Origin: Oscillospiraceae bacterium
Lineage (GTDB): Bacteria; Bacillota; Clostridia; Christensenellales; Aristaeellaceae
Direction of reading: 5' to 3'
NCBI GenBank assembly: GCA_031266295.1
Contig: JAISBH010000309.1
Span: forward strand, 1-14,013
DNA length: 14,013 bases
The position numbers and the translations under genes were made by a program. Under the pieces are notes generated by a model that searched no databases, was not told the DNA's origin, and worked only from the letters and a program-made list of their open reading frames with translations. How positions within the stretch are numbered: the stretch's first letter is position 1; each line of letters begins with the position of its first letter. Of the stretch, positions 7,027 through 13,595 are shown piece by piece.

Positions 7027-9410
7027 GACCTTGACTCCGGCTGCGGGCTTGGACGCGCGGCCTGGTTCGGCGACGGATTCGCTGACAACGGCGGTGCGTC
7101 CTGGGTTGGAGGCAGCGCGGATAATGGCTGACGCCCGGAGTCCAGCGCCGGGTACTCGACCCGCTGGTGATACAGCCCTGCCAGCACCTCGCAGAATACC
7201 TTGCTCACCGCTGTTACATCCTTGAACCGCAGCGGCGTTTCGTCCAGCTGGCCGTCCTGCACCTTCTGGCGCACCACTGCCTGGATCGTCTGCTCGATTT
7301 TCTTTGCGGAGGGTTGGGGCGTGGCGCGCACCGCCGCCTCGACCGAATCCGCCAGCATCAACAGCGCGGCCTCCTTGGTCTGCGGGCGGGGATGGTTGTA
7401 CCGGAACAGCGAGATATTCACCGCGTCGCCGTCTCGTTCGCGGGCCTTGTTATAAAAGTACAGCACCGGCGTGTCTCCGTGATGCTGCGCGATCAGGTCT
7501 GTGACCTGCTTGGGCAGACGGTACTGCTGCGCCAGCGCTACGCCCTCCGACACATGCGAGATGATCAGCTGCGCGGATGTATACGGCTCCATCGTGTCGT
7601 GAGGATTCTCGGCCAGCTGATTCTCCTTGAAATACTGCGGATGAAGTAGTTTGCCCGCGTCGTGATAATACGCGCCTACCCGCACCAGCAAGCCGTTCGC
7701 GCCGATAGCGTCGGCGGCGGACTCGCCTATATTGGCTACCATCAGCGAGTGGTGGTACGTGCCTGGGGTCTCCATCATTATCCGTTGGAGCAGGGGCTGG
7801 TTTGGATTCGCCAGCTCTATCAGCTTGGCTGGAGTGACAACGTTGAACACCCATTCGAGCGCGGGCTGGAGACCCAGAGCGGCCAGCGCGGCCAGCAGAC
7901 CGCCGCCGCACGCGAACAGCGCCTCGTTCAGTATCGATGACATGCTGCTATTGGTAATGAATCCCAGCGCGAACATGCTGACCATGTTGAACAACGCGAC
8001 GTACGCGCCCGCGAACAGCATCGTGATGCGCTTCGAATGCCCGGCCATCACAAATATGCCCAGCGTGCCGCCCAGCATACCTTGAGTGATAACCCTGAGC
8101 ATCTGCTGCGCGTATGAACCCGCGCCGCGAGGCAGGCATCCCAGCAGCACGCACAGGAACACGTTGAACGCGAAGCCTATCTGCGGCGAGATCAGCGCAG
8201 TGGCCAGCAGCGCGCCCATCGCCAGCGGCGCGAGGTTCGGCGAGATGGCCTGCAGTCCCAGCGTCGCGGCGATCGTGATCAGCGCCAGCGTGGTCAGCAG
8301 CAGCAGCTGGTGCGGCTGCGAGGCTATCTTCCTCTCAAATAGGCGCAGGTATAATATGAACACCATCATCGTAAGCCCGACCATCAGGCACACGCCGCCC
8401 AGCAGCATCCGGTCGAACGGCTTGCCGCTTAGCAGACCCAGGTCGTTCAGCAGCTTTATCTGCTCGGCGGTCACGCGGTTGCCCGCGATGACGATGTTCT
8501 GTCCCTGCTTGATATAGACTGGCTCGACGGCGGCGCGGGCCTCCTCGCGGCGCTGCTCGATCTCGGCTATGTTGAGGATCATGTTGGGCTGGATACACGC
8601 GCGCACGGCGGGCATGGCAATGTTGTAACAAACGTCCAAGGGCATGTTGACGATCAGCTGGCGTTGAATGCCCGTGATCGCACTGTCAGTCTGTCCCTCG
8701 ACAATCATGCTGTCCATTGCGTCGGACAGTACGCGGCGGGTTTCGTCGCGCGTGTCGATCAGATCCTGCGGCGGCATCCCCAACAATATTGTCATCTGCC
8801 ACGTGCTGAGGGTTAGATCCGGTATGAATTTGGCGGCGGCCTCATACTGGGCGCGCTGAATCTCGCCATCCGGGATACGCGTCACGGCGGGGCGTGCGGT
8901 TGGAGACGGTGTTGGCGGGATAGGCGTCTCGTCGGTGCGCGCTTGTTCGTCAGTGGCGGCCTGGTCAGGCATATCGGTTAAATCGGTTGGCAACTCCCCT
9001 TCGCCGGAAACGTCGGAAGGCGGTGGCAGATACGTCCGAGAGAACGAGCCTGTGCCGTACTTCAGCGCCTCGCCGAACGCCCGGGCATCCTCCATCTGAG
9101 AGAATATCGTGTCCAGCCGCGCGAGCGATTCCTCCCGCGCGCCGCTAGCCTCCATGTAGCTGACGCTCACCCCGGCGGCGACGCGTTCCTTGTTTGCGTT
9201 GGTGGTCGCTTCGTCCAGGATATCCTTCGTGGCGGCGATGGTCTGGGGTGCGATGTCCCCCGCGCGCAGATCAAATTGCTTAGGCGAGGACGACAGCGCG
9301 ACGACCGCGGTCACTGCGATATAAGCCAGCGCGCCTATCAGCGCGCACAGCACGGCATTGCCCGTCAGCAGTCGCTTGAGTCTCTGTTTCGCGCCATCCT
9401 TCCCCTCCAT
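7023..9410 (-). CDS. pgpH: 7TM receptor with HD hydrolase, c-di-AMP phosphodiesterase
   Basis: This is the PgpH/YqfF family, which breaks down the second messenger cyclic di-AMP at the membrane. The 795-residue chain has a basic N-terminus and a first membrane helix (about 18-40), an extracellular 7TMR-HDED region to about 325, seven membrane helices (about 335-520) and a cytoplasmic HD domain. The metal and catalytic motifs are present: His553-His554, His583-Asp584, HHGDTP at 643-648 and ADS near 687. Two low-complexity stretches stand out: a Thr/Pro/Asp-rich insert at about 130-182 in the extracellular region, and a Pro/Ser-rich tail in the last 35 residues. It starts two bases after the phoH stop and overlaps ybeY. 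The family assignment is firm; substrate follows from characterised homologues. Confidence 0.95.
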   Translation of the reverse strand: MEGKDGAKQRLKRLLTGNAVLCALIGALAYIAVTAVVALSSSPKQFDLRAGDIAPQTIAATKDILDEATTNANKERVAAGVSVSYMEASGAREESLARLDTIFSQMEDARAFGEALKYGTGSFSRTYLPPPSDVSGEGELPTDLTDMPDQAATDEQARTDETPIPPTPSPTARPAVTRIPDGEIQRAQYEAAAKFIPDLTLSTWQMTILLGMPPQDLIDTRDETRRVLSDAMDSMIVEGQTDSAITGIQRQLIVNMPLDVCYNIAMPAVRACIQPNMILNIAEIEQRREEARAAVEPVYIKQGQNIVIAGNRVTAEQIKLLNDLGLLSGKPFDRMLLGGVCLMVGLTMMVFILYLRLFERKIASQPHQLLLLTTLALITIAATLGLQAISPNLAPLAMGALLATALISPQIGFAFNVFLCVLLGCLPRGAGSYAQQMLRVITQGMLGGTLGIFVMAGHSKRITMLFAGAYVALFNMVSMFALGFITNSSMSSILNEALFACGGGLLAALAALGLQPALEWVFNVVTPAKLIELANPNQPLLQRIMMETPGTYHHSLMVANIGESAADAIGANGLLVRVGAYYHDAGKLLHPQYFKENQLAENPHDTMEPYTSAQLIISHVSEGVALAQQYRLPKQVTDLIAQHHGDTPVLYFYNKARERDGDAVNISLFRYNHPRPQTKEAALLMLADSVEAAVRATPQPSAKKIEQTIQAVVRQKVQDGQLDETPLRFKDVTAVSKVFCEVLAGLYHQRVEYPALDSGRQPLSALPPTQDAPPLSANPSPNQAARPSPQPESRS

Positions 9411-9412
9411 GG

Positions 9413-10387
9413 TTATCCCTCCCGCCTGCGGCGCTCGTGCTTCTCGTATGCCTTTACCACCGCCTGTACCAGTTCGTGCCGGACGACGTCCCTGTGCGTC
9501 AGGTACGACACGCCGATGCCAGGCACGCCACGCAGCACTTCAACGGCCTCCACCAGCCCGGAACGCTTCCCCGGAGGCAGGTCGATCTGGGTGACGTCTC
9601 CCGTGATGACCATCCGTGAGCCGAAGCCCATACGAGTCAGGAACATCTTCATCTGCTCGCCGGTGGTGTTCTGCGCCTCGTCCAGCACGACGAACGCGTC
9701 GGAGAGCGTGCGTCCGCGCATGTACGCCAGCGGTGCAACCTCGACCGTACCGCGCTCAACCAGCTTCTGGTAAGATTCCACGCCCAGCAGATCATACATC
9801 GCGTCATACAGCGGCCGCAGATACGGATCGACCTTCTGCGCCAGATCACCGGGCAGGAATCCCAGCTTTTCCCCGGCTTCAACAGCGGGACGCGTCAGTA
9901 TGATCCGCTCGACCTCCTTGTTGCGCAGGGCGAGGGTCGCCATCGCCATCGCCAGATATGTCTTACCAGTACCGGCCGGACCTATCGCGAACACCATGCG
10001 CGTGTCGCGCATCGTCCGCACATATTGCTTCTGTCCAAGCGTACGGCTGGTAATAGGTTTCCCACGATGGGTTATAGTTATTACGTCGGATAATATTTCT
10101 TCCAGCTTGTCCAATTGCCCTTCGCGCGCCAGCGACACCGCGTATCGGATGCGCGCGCGGTCTATGGTCTCGCGCTTGCGCTGCATATCCAGCGCCTTGT
10201 CCAGTACGTCGCTGGCCAGTTTAACGGCCTGATCGCTGCCGGTGAACGTCAGTTCCTCGCCGCGCAGGGCTATCGCGGCGCCGGTCTCCTGCTCCAGCGC
10301 ACGAATATTCTCATCATTGACGCCGAACAGCTGCAGCGCCTGTTCCAGGCTGTCCACGTCCAGCTTCCTGCTTAATGATCCAGGCAA
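9413..10387 (-). CDS. phoH: PhoH-family ATPase
   Basis: This is a predicted cytoplasmic P-loop NTPase of the PhoH family, linked to RNA metabolism by its constant position next to ybeY and era. An N-terminal KH-like part comes first (about 10-70). The Walker A motif GPAGTGKT is at 136-143 and the Walker B region LDEAQN at 235-240, followed by the GDVTQIDLP motif. The length of 324 residues is normal. The start is TTG at 10387, chosen because GGAGG lies eight bases upstream. An ATG five bases before it is out of frame and stops after five more codons. Confidence 0.95.
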   Translation of the reverse strand: MPGSLSRKLDVDSLEQALQLFGVNDENIRALEQETGAAIALRGEELTFTGSDQAVKLASDVLDKALDMQRKRETIDRARIRYAVSLAREGQLDKLEEILSDVITITHRGKPITSRTLGQKQYVRTMRDTRMVFAIGPAGTGKTYLAMAMATLALRNKEVERIILTRPAVEAGEKLGFLPGDLAQKVDPYLRPLYDAMYDLLGVESYQKLVERGTVEVAPLAYMRGRTLSDAFVVLDEAQNTTGEQMKMFLTRMGFGSRMVITGDVTQIDLPPGKRSGLVEAVEVLRGVPGIGVSYLTHRDVVRHELVQAVVKAYEKHERRRREG

Positions 10388-10407
10388 CGCATACGCCTCC
10401 GCTATAT

Positions 10408-10421
10408 ATTCATATATGAAT
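10408..10421. repeat. 14-bp perfect palindrome between yqfD and phoH
   Basis: ATTCATATATGAAT is a perfect palindrome in the only sizeable gap of the upper operon (43 bp). The AT-rich flank on the phoH side (TATATAG) could act as a -10 for an internal promoter, but no matching -35 is clear. It may be an operator or just a weak RNA hairpin. Confidence 0.45.
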
Positions 10422-10430
10422 TCTCCGGGG

Positions 10431-11588
10431 TCATTTTGCGATATTCTCCATAACCTCCAGCGTAAGATGCGCCTTCATTCCAGGATTCATACCAAATTCC
10501 GGCACATTATCTATCATACTATATTCCACCCATTTGTCAACAATAGGCTTGTCGAGTCCCGCCGCCTCTTGTGCCAGGCGCAGCGCCGCCAGCGCGGACT
10601 CGTACTTCAGCGCGGCATCGTTGCGCGGCCGACTCTCCAATGTGACCGGCTCATACTCCTCCAGGCGCAGCCAAACAGGCAGTATCGCGCCGATCAGCAC
10701 ATATCGCGCCTGCGCGTCGACAGTCTCGGAATCCTCGAACACCGGCGGCGGCCATGGCGACCACTCGTACCACGGCGTGACGTATACCTTACGCTGCGTC
10801 AATTCACCATTGGGAATAGACACAGTCTCCGTCGCCGGTATGATGGATTCCGCTGTATACCATACCCGCGCGAGCACCTCGCCGCGCGCGGCCACCGCGT
10901 TGACCGACTCGCCCCACGCGCGTTCCTCGCCCTTTATCAGCAATTGACCCTTGCGCACCGCGTCGCCCTGCTTGACCTGCGCGGTGCCCGCCGCTATCCG
11001 CACGGATTCGACCACCCCGTCCCGCGAGGCGTATATGTCCCTTGGAGCATCGGCCAGATCGGATTCGGCGCGCGGCACGCCCTGCACGCAGTATACCTTC
11101 AGCCGAACCCCGTCAACGGATACGCTGACCCACGCCAGTCCGCTCAACCTCCGCGCTAGCAGTGTGCGCAGTTCCTCGACGTCCACGTTCATGTTGAACC
11201 GGCCCGGCGTTATCTCGTTATCCAGCAGCACTTGGCGCACTTCGCCCAGGTACGGACCCGCGCCATGAATCTGGATCGACCATATGCAGTTGCACAGGTA
11301 CCACGATACCGCCATGAACACCAGCGCCCCGTCGATCAGAGCGGCGCGCCGCCAAGCGAACTCGCGTAGCCTCGGCAGGCCAGTCACCTTGCGCATGGTC
11401 AGCTTCCAGTCGTTTTTCTTGGCTAGGTTCTTTATGTACTTGAATTGACCGCTGGATATCGTGGCCGTGATTACGCGCACCTTCGGGCGCTGAACATCCG
11501 AGAGGATGATCCCCGCCTCCACGCATTGATTCAGCAGCCGCTCCAGCGACAACCCCTCTAGGGCGAACCGCACCGTTCCGACGCGCAT
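10431..11588 (-). CDS. yqfD: Sporulation protein YqfD
   Basis: YqfD is a membrane protein made in the mother cell during sporulation; in Bacillus it belongs to the sigma-E regulon. The N-terminal part resembles the YabQ/YqfD-type cytoplasmic domain (EGLSLERLLNQCVEAGI, 11-27, and NDWKLTMRKVTGLPRL, 59-74). A single membrane segment is at about 84-104 (ALIDGALVFMAVSWYLCN...). A large extracytoplasmic C-terminal part includes ARVWYTAESIIPATETV and a Pro/Trp-rich WYEWSPWPPPVFED stretch. The length of 385 residues is typical. It starts three bases after yqfC and shares its promoter. Confidence 0.93.
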   Translation of the reverse strand: MRVGTVRFALEGLSLERLLNQCVEAGIILSDVQRPKVRVITATISSGQFKYIKNLAKKNDWKLTMRKVTGLPRLREFAWRRAALIDGALVFMAVSWYLCNCIWSIQIHGAGPYLGEVRQVLLDNEITPGRFNMNVDVEELRTLLARRLSGLAWVSVSVDGVRLKVYCVQGVPRAESDLADAPRDIYASRDGVVESVRIAAGTAQVKQGDAVRKGQLLIKGEERAWGESVNAVAARGEVLARVWYTAESIIPATETVSIPNGELTQRKVYVTPWYEWSPWPPPVFEDSETVDAQARYVLIGAILPVWLRLEEYEPVTLESRPRNDAALKYESALAALRLAQEAAGLDKPIVDKWVEYSMIDNVPEFGMNPGMKAHLTLEVMENIAK

Positions 11589-11591
11589 AGT

Positions 11592-11945
11592 CTATCGCCT
11601 CTTATCCGCATCCGTGTCAGAGCTGGCGTTCGATCCGGAGTTCGATCCGGCGGCTCTGCCCGTGTCCCCAGCGCCGTCGAAGCTGACGGTCTTTATCTCT
11701 CCGCGCAGCATCATGTCGTGACGACCCATGCGTGTCAGCGACATATCCTTACCCAGTATGGTCAGCGTGCCCAGGTTGGTTCTCATGCGTATATGGGTTG
11801 AGCTGTATTCCAACGCGCCATGGTGATTCTCCAGCGTCATGCTTGTATTCCCGTGCAGTACCAATCGGGGCAGACCTAGCACGACGTCCTCCGGCAACCC
11901 CAACTGTTGCGCGTGACGGATGGTTCGCCGCTTCCCTATGCGCAT
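11592..11945 (-). CDS. yqfC: Sporulation protein YqfC
   Basis: YqfC is a small YabP/YqfC-family protein expressed in the mother cell of sporulating Firmicutes. The 117-residue product has the family core LPEDVVLGLPRLVLHGNTSM, then EYSSTHIRMRTNLGTLTILG and the GRHDMMLRGEIKTVSF strand. From about residue 92 a Gly/Ser/Asp-rich tail of some 25 residues is added, unusual for this compact family. The start is ATG with a strong GGGGAGG site seven bases away. It is the first gene of the eight-gene minus-strand operon. Confidence 0.93.
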   Translation of the reverse strand: MRIGKRRTIRHAQQLGLPEDVVLGLPRLVLHGNTSMTLENHHGALEYSSTHIRMRTNLGTLTILGKDMSLTRMGRHDMMLRGEIKTVSFDGAGDTGRAAGSNSGSNASSDTDADKRR

Positions 11946-11973
11946 GTTCCGCCCTCCCCAGCTATATCTGTAT

Positions 11974-12003
11974 ACTCTATGGCGGATAACCTAAAAGCAT
12001 GTC
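11974..12003 (-). promoter_or_regulatory. Sigma-E-like promoter of the yqfC operon
   Basis: On the minus strand, CATAGAGT (11974-11981) fits the sigma-E -10 consensus CATACAnT at all but one fixed position. An ACATG element near 11998-12002, 16 bases upstream, is a weak match to the ATA-type -35. The spacing to the yqfC ribosome site allows a leader of about 25 nt. In Bacillus yqfC-yqfD are sigma-E dependent, so the motif agrees with expectation. Confidence 0.45.
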
Positions 12004-12041
12004 ACTGAACAGATTGCCGCAGACATCGACCGCGTAACCTC

Positions 12042-12101
12042 TATGCGCCTCGCGCATATAGTATATACATGACTATACACCGATATAGTAGGCATACTAT
12101 A
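12042..12101. promoter_or_regulatory. Stack of inverted repeats in the yqfC/96-aa gene divergent region
   Basis: Three inverted repeats follow one another: TATGCGC-CTC-GCGCATA (12042-12058), TATAGT (12057-12062) with ACTATA (12072-12077), and TATAGTA-GGCA-TACTATA (12084-12101). The hexamer TATAGT/ACTATA thus occurs four times in 45 bp. Embedded are CATATAGTA and CATACTATA, which match the sigma-K type CATAnnnTA, and an ATA (12075-12077) placed 15 bp before CATACTAT, which resembles a sigma-E promoter for the plus-strand gene at 12164. The same DNA could be both an operator and a sporulation promoter. Confidence 0.5.
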
Positions 12102-12163
12102 CAGGAAAAAACTGCCGATACGGTCCCGCTTCGTGCTGACCGCGGCAAATAGGAGGCGTCAGT

Positions 12164-12454
12164 ATGCAGGAGATCCGTCACCGCACTTGCCCTAAGCCTA
12201 ACGGGTGTCCCTCGGGTGCTCTTGCCCTGCTGGAGGGCGTGCTGAATGGCTTTACCACGCTGCAGTATGGTATGGGCGACTATGTGGACGCTCTCGCAGC
12301 CGCGCTGCGCAATGGTTTGGCTCTCAGTCCTTCCGTCACTGCAACGGAGCAGTTGAATGAGCTGGCTGCAGGCGCGCTCAGTCCTATCAGCGGCATGGAA
12401 TCCTCGCTCAGCAACGGCGTGTGTTGCTTGCTGGAATATATTACAGATATATGA
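12164..12454 (+). CDS. Hypothetical 96-aa protein, divergent from the sporulation operon
   Basis: I do not recognise this protein. The ATG follows an excellent AGGAGG site five to seven bases upstream (TAGGAGGCGTCAGT), so translation is likely. The N-terminus has two cysteines (Cys9, Cys15) in a Pro/Gly context, and the C-terminus a Cys87-Cys88 pair. The middle (about 17-72) is Ala/Leu-rich and probably helical; there is no signal peptide or clear membrane helix. It is transcribed away from yqfC, from the inverted-repeat region that carries sporulation-type promoter motifs. A sporulation-stage role is therefore possible but is inference. No terminator follows it; instead the DnaA-box cluster begins 28 bases after its stop. 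Confidence 0.7.
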   Translation: MQEIRHRTCPKPNGCPSGALALLEGVLNGFTTLQYGMGDYVDALAAALRNGLALSPSVTATEQLNELAAGALSPISGMESSLSNGVCCLLEYITDI

Positions 12455-12482
12455 CAAACAATGATGGGATCGCAATGCTTAT

Positions 12483-12653
12483 TTATCCACAACTTCCACC
12501 TTAATGTTGATAAGATTGTGGATAACAATTCATTTTCATTCACAAATCGCGGGTGCGCTGTGCACAACCCGGTGGATACAGTGAAAAACCCGTTGGTCAT
12601 ACCTATTTTTGATCGCGAGTTATCCACATGGTTTTGGGGCAAGGTTATCAACA
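12483..12653. other. Cluster of five DnaA boxes
   Basis: Three perfect DnaA boxes TTATCCACA lie at 12483-12491 (plus), 12517-12525 (minus) and 12620-12628 (plus). Two boxes with one mismatch (TTATCAACA) lie at 12505-12513 (minus) and 12645-12653 (plus). Weaker matches are at 12571-12579 and 12658-12666. Two neighbouring boxes are exactly 12 bp apart in the same orientation. A T-rich stretch follows at 12842-12876. No dnaA, dnaN, rpmH or rnpA is in view, so this is either a DnaA-binding regulatory or titration locus, or an origin separated from dnaA. Confidence 0.75.
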
Positions 12654-12704
12654 ATGATTATCCGTCACACTTTCTTAAAATTCCGCCGCATCCGCGCGTG
12701 AAGG

Positions 12705-12751
12705 CGGGATGATTCTGTCGTATCGCGGCGTTTTATAAATGAAGTTTCAAG
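12705..12751 (+). promoter_or_regulatory. First copy of a conserved promoter-like block
   Basis: This 47-bp block shares its two ends with 12880-12926 at identical spacing: CGGGAtGAtTcT at the left and TTATAaATGAAGTTTCAAG at the right. The middle is not conserved. The arrangement resembles a -35 and a -10 (TATAAA, 12734-12739) with a conserved initial transcribed sequence. The left element is not a sigma-A -35, so an alternative sigma factor or an activator is implied. Confidence 0.45.
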
Positions 12752-12848
12752 CGTAGGCAGAACGGTCGCAAACAGTTGGTAAACGTGCTCCTCCTATATT
12801 TATCCCCCAAACTCGCGCGGCGGATTCCCCTCCCGCCGCGCATTTTTT
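12745..12848 (+). ncRNA. Candidate small RNA 1 of a tandem pair
   Basis: This predicted transcript of roughly 105 nt starts just after the -10-like TATAAA and ends at a strong intrinsic terminator. It contains no plausible gene, only ATG-AAG-TTT-CAA-GCG-TAG without a ribosome site. Its unpaired parts are rich in anti-Shine-Dalgarno sequence: CTCCTCC at about 12789-12795, TATCCCCC, and CCCCTC in the terminator loop. C-rich loops of this kind are used by known Firmicutes small RNAs to cover ribosome binding sites. The 5' end is inferred. A sibling follows at 12920. Confidence 0.5.
12815..12848 (+). terminator. Intrinsic terminator with C-rich loop (small RNA 1)
   Basis: A perfect 9-bp stem GCGCGGCGG/CCGCCGCGC closes the loop ATTCCCCTC and is followed by A and six T. 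The loop sequence is almost the same as that of the terminator at 12949-12984 although the stems differ. Confidence 0.9.
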
Positions 12849-12879
12849 ATCCGTTTTTCTTTTATTTATTTGTGTTTGT

Positions 12880-12926
12880 CGGGAAGAATTTCATTCAATA
12901 CCGCGTCTTATAGATGAAGTTTCAAG
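12880..12926 (+). promoter_or_regulatory. Second copy of the conserved promoter-like block
   Basis: This block has CGGGAaGAaTtT at the left and TTATAgATGAAGTTTCAAG at the right, with the same 34-base distance from the first C to the ATG as in the copy at 12705-12751. TATAGA (12909-12914) is the -10-like element. Confidence 0.45.
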
Positions 12927-12984
12927 AATGCAGCATGCTTGCTGTGAAACCGACGCGATCCCCTCCGCGTCGGTGTTTATTTTT
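12920..12984 (+). ncRNA. Candidate small RNA 2 of a tandem pair
   Basis: The predicted transcript is about 65-70 nt, from the second promoter-like block to a strong terminator. It can fold as a 6-bp hairpin GCAGCA/TGCTGT (around 12930-12945) followed by the terminator hairpin with its C-rich loop. There is no ribosome binding site in front of the ATG at 12914. The rubrerythrin-like gene begins 43 bases after the terminator with its own ribosome site. The 5' end is inferred. Confidence 0.5.
12949..12984 (+). terminator. Intrinsic terminator with C-rich loop (small RNA 2)
   Basis: A perfect 9-bp stem ACCGACGCG/CGCGTCGGT closes the loop ATCCCCTC, followed by GTTTATTTTT. The loop is the same as in the preceding terminator less one T. 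Confidence 0.9.
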
Positions 12985-13026
12985 GTCGTGAATCGGCGGT
13001 TTGCGTGGATGTTAAGGGGGCGAAGT

Positions 13027-13545
13027 ATGATGGAAAGCAAAACAAATGCGACAACGAACGCGATCGAAATAGCGTGCGGGATTGAACGGCGCGGGATCGG
13101 GCTGTACAGGCGCGCGTCGATGATGGCCGCCGACGATGAATCGCGGGAGCTGTTTCTGCGAATGATGGAAGAAGAGCGGCAGCATTTGCGCTATTTTGAA
13201 TCCTTGCGCGACTGCGGCGATGCGGATCAATCTGACGAGACGACTGTCTCGCTGGCGTCGGCGCTGGCGTCTGAAGCGTACTTACCTGGCGGATTGATGC
13301 AGATGGCGTACGAAGGCGCGTTCACGTCCAGGGAAGCGATGCTGGATTCGATGATTCAGGCGGAAAACGATTCCATTGTCTACTATGAACAATTAATCAA
13401 GCAAATAATCGAACAATTAGCGCAGCCTGCGTCCGGCGATGAGGATGGTCAATGGTCGAAAACCCTAAATCAGCGTCGCGATCAATTGTCGAATATACTC
13501 GAGCAGGAACGTGCGCATCTCGCTGAATTACATGGCTGGCGGTGA
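13027..13545 (+). CDS. Rubrerythrin-like ferritin-fold diiron protein
   Basis: This 172-residue protein is built as two helical hairpins with the diiron ligands of the ferritin-like superfamily: Glu20, then Glu50-x-x-His53 in EEERQH, Glu113, and Glu161-x-x-His164 in EQERAH. Rubrerythrin-type proteins reduce peroxide or store or sense iron in anaerobes; the exact role here is unknown. There is no C-terminal rubredoxin domain. The start at 13027 is chosen because AAGGGGG ends six bases upstream. The longer frame from 12928 would run through the small-RNA terminator and has no ribosome site. A separate cysteine-rich mini-protein follows and might act with it. Confidence 0.85.
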   Translation: MMESKTNATTNAIEIACGIERRGIGLYRRASMMAADDESRELFLRMMEEERQHLRYFESLRDCGDADQSDETTVSLASALASEAYLPGGLMQMAYEGAFTSREAMLDSMIQAENDSIVYYEQLIKQIIEQLAQPASGDEDGQWSKTLNQRRDQLSNILEQERAHLAELHGWR

Positions 13546-13564
13546 ATGTGCCGACATTTTATAA

Positions 13565-13595
13565 GGGTTTGTTGTAACGATGTCACAACAAACCC
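13565..13595 (+). promoter_or_regulatory. 11-bp perfect hairpin holding the start codon of the Cys-rich ORF
   Basis: GGGTTTGTTGT (13565-13575) pairs perfectly with ACAACAAACCC (13585-13595) around a nine-base loop, AACGATGTC. The loop contains the ATG at 13580, and the only ribosome-site-like AAGGG lies at the foot of the stem. A moderately T-rich stretch (TGTTGTTCTT) follows. It could be the terminator of the rubrerythrin-like gene, a translational control hairpin of the next ORF, or both. Confidence 0.65.

Noticed and set aside
7025..9400. Many plus-strand ORFs opposite pgpH and its neighbours
   Set aside because: They are shadows of high-GC coding sequence and none has a ribosome site or recognisable domain.
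12041..12654. Minus-strand frames opposite the 96-aa gene
   Set aside because: They cross the inverted repeats and DnaA boxes, lack ribosome sites, and lie opposite a gene with a strong AGGAGG site.
12461..12712. 83-codon plus-strand ORF
   Set aside because: It lies over the DnaA-box cluster, has no ribosome binding site and no protein-like composition.
12928..13026. Longer N-terminus for the rubrerythrin-like protein
   Set aside because: It would be translated through an intrinsic terminator and has no ribosome site, whereas the ATG at 13027 has AAGGGGG at good spacing.
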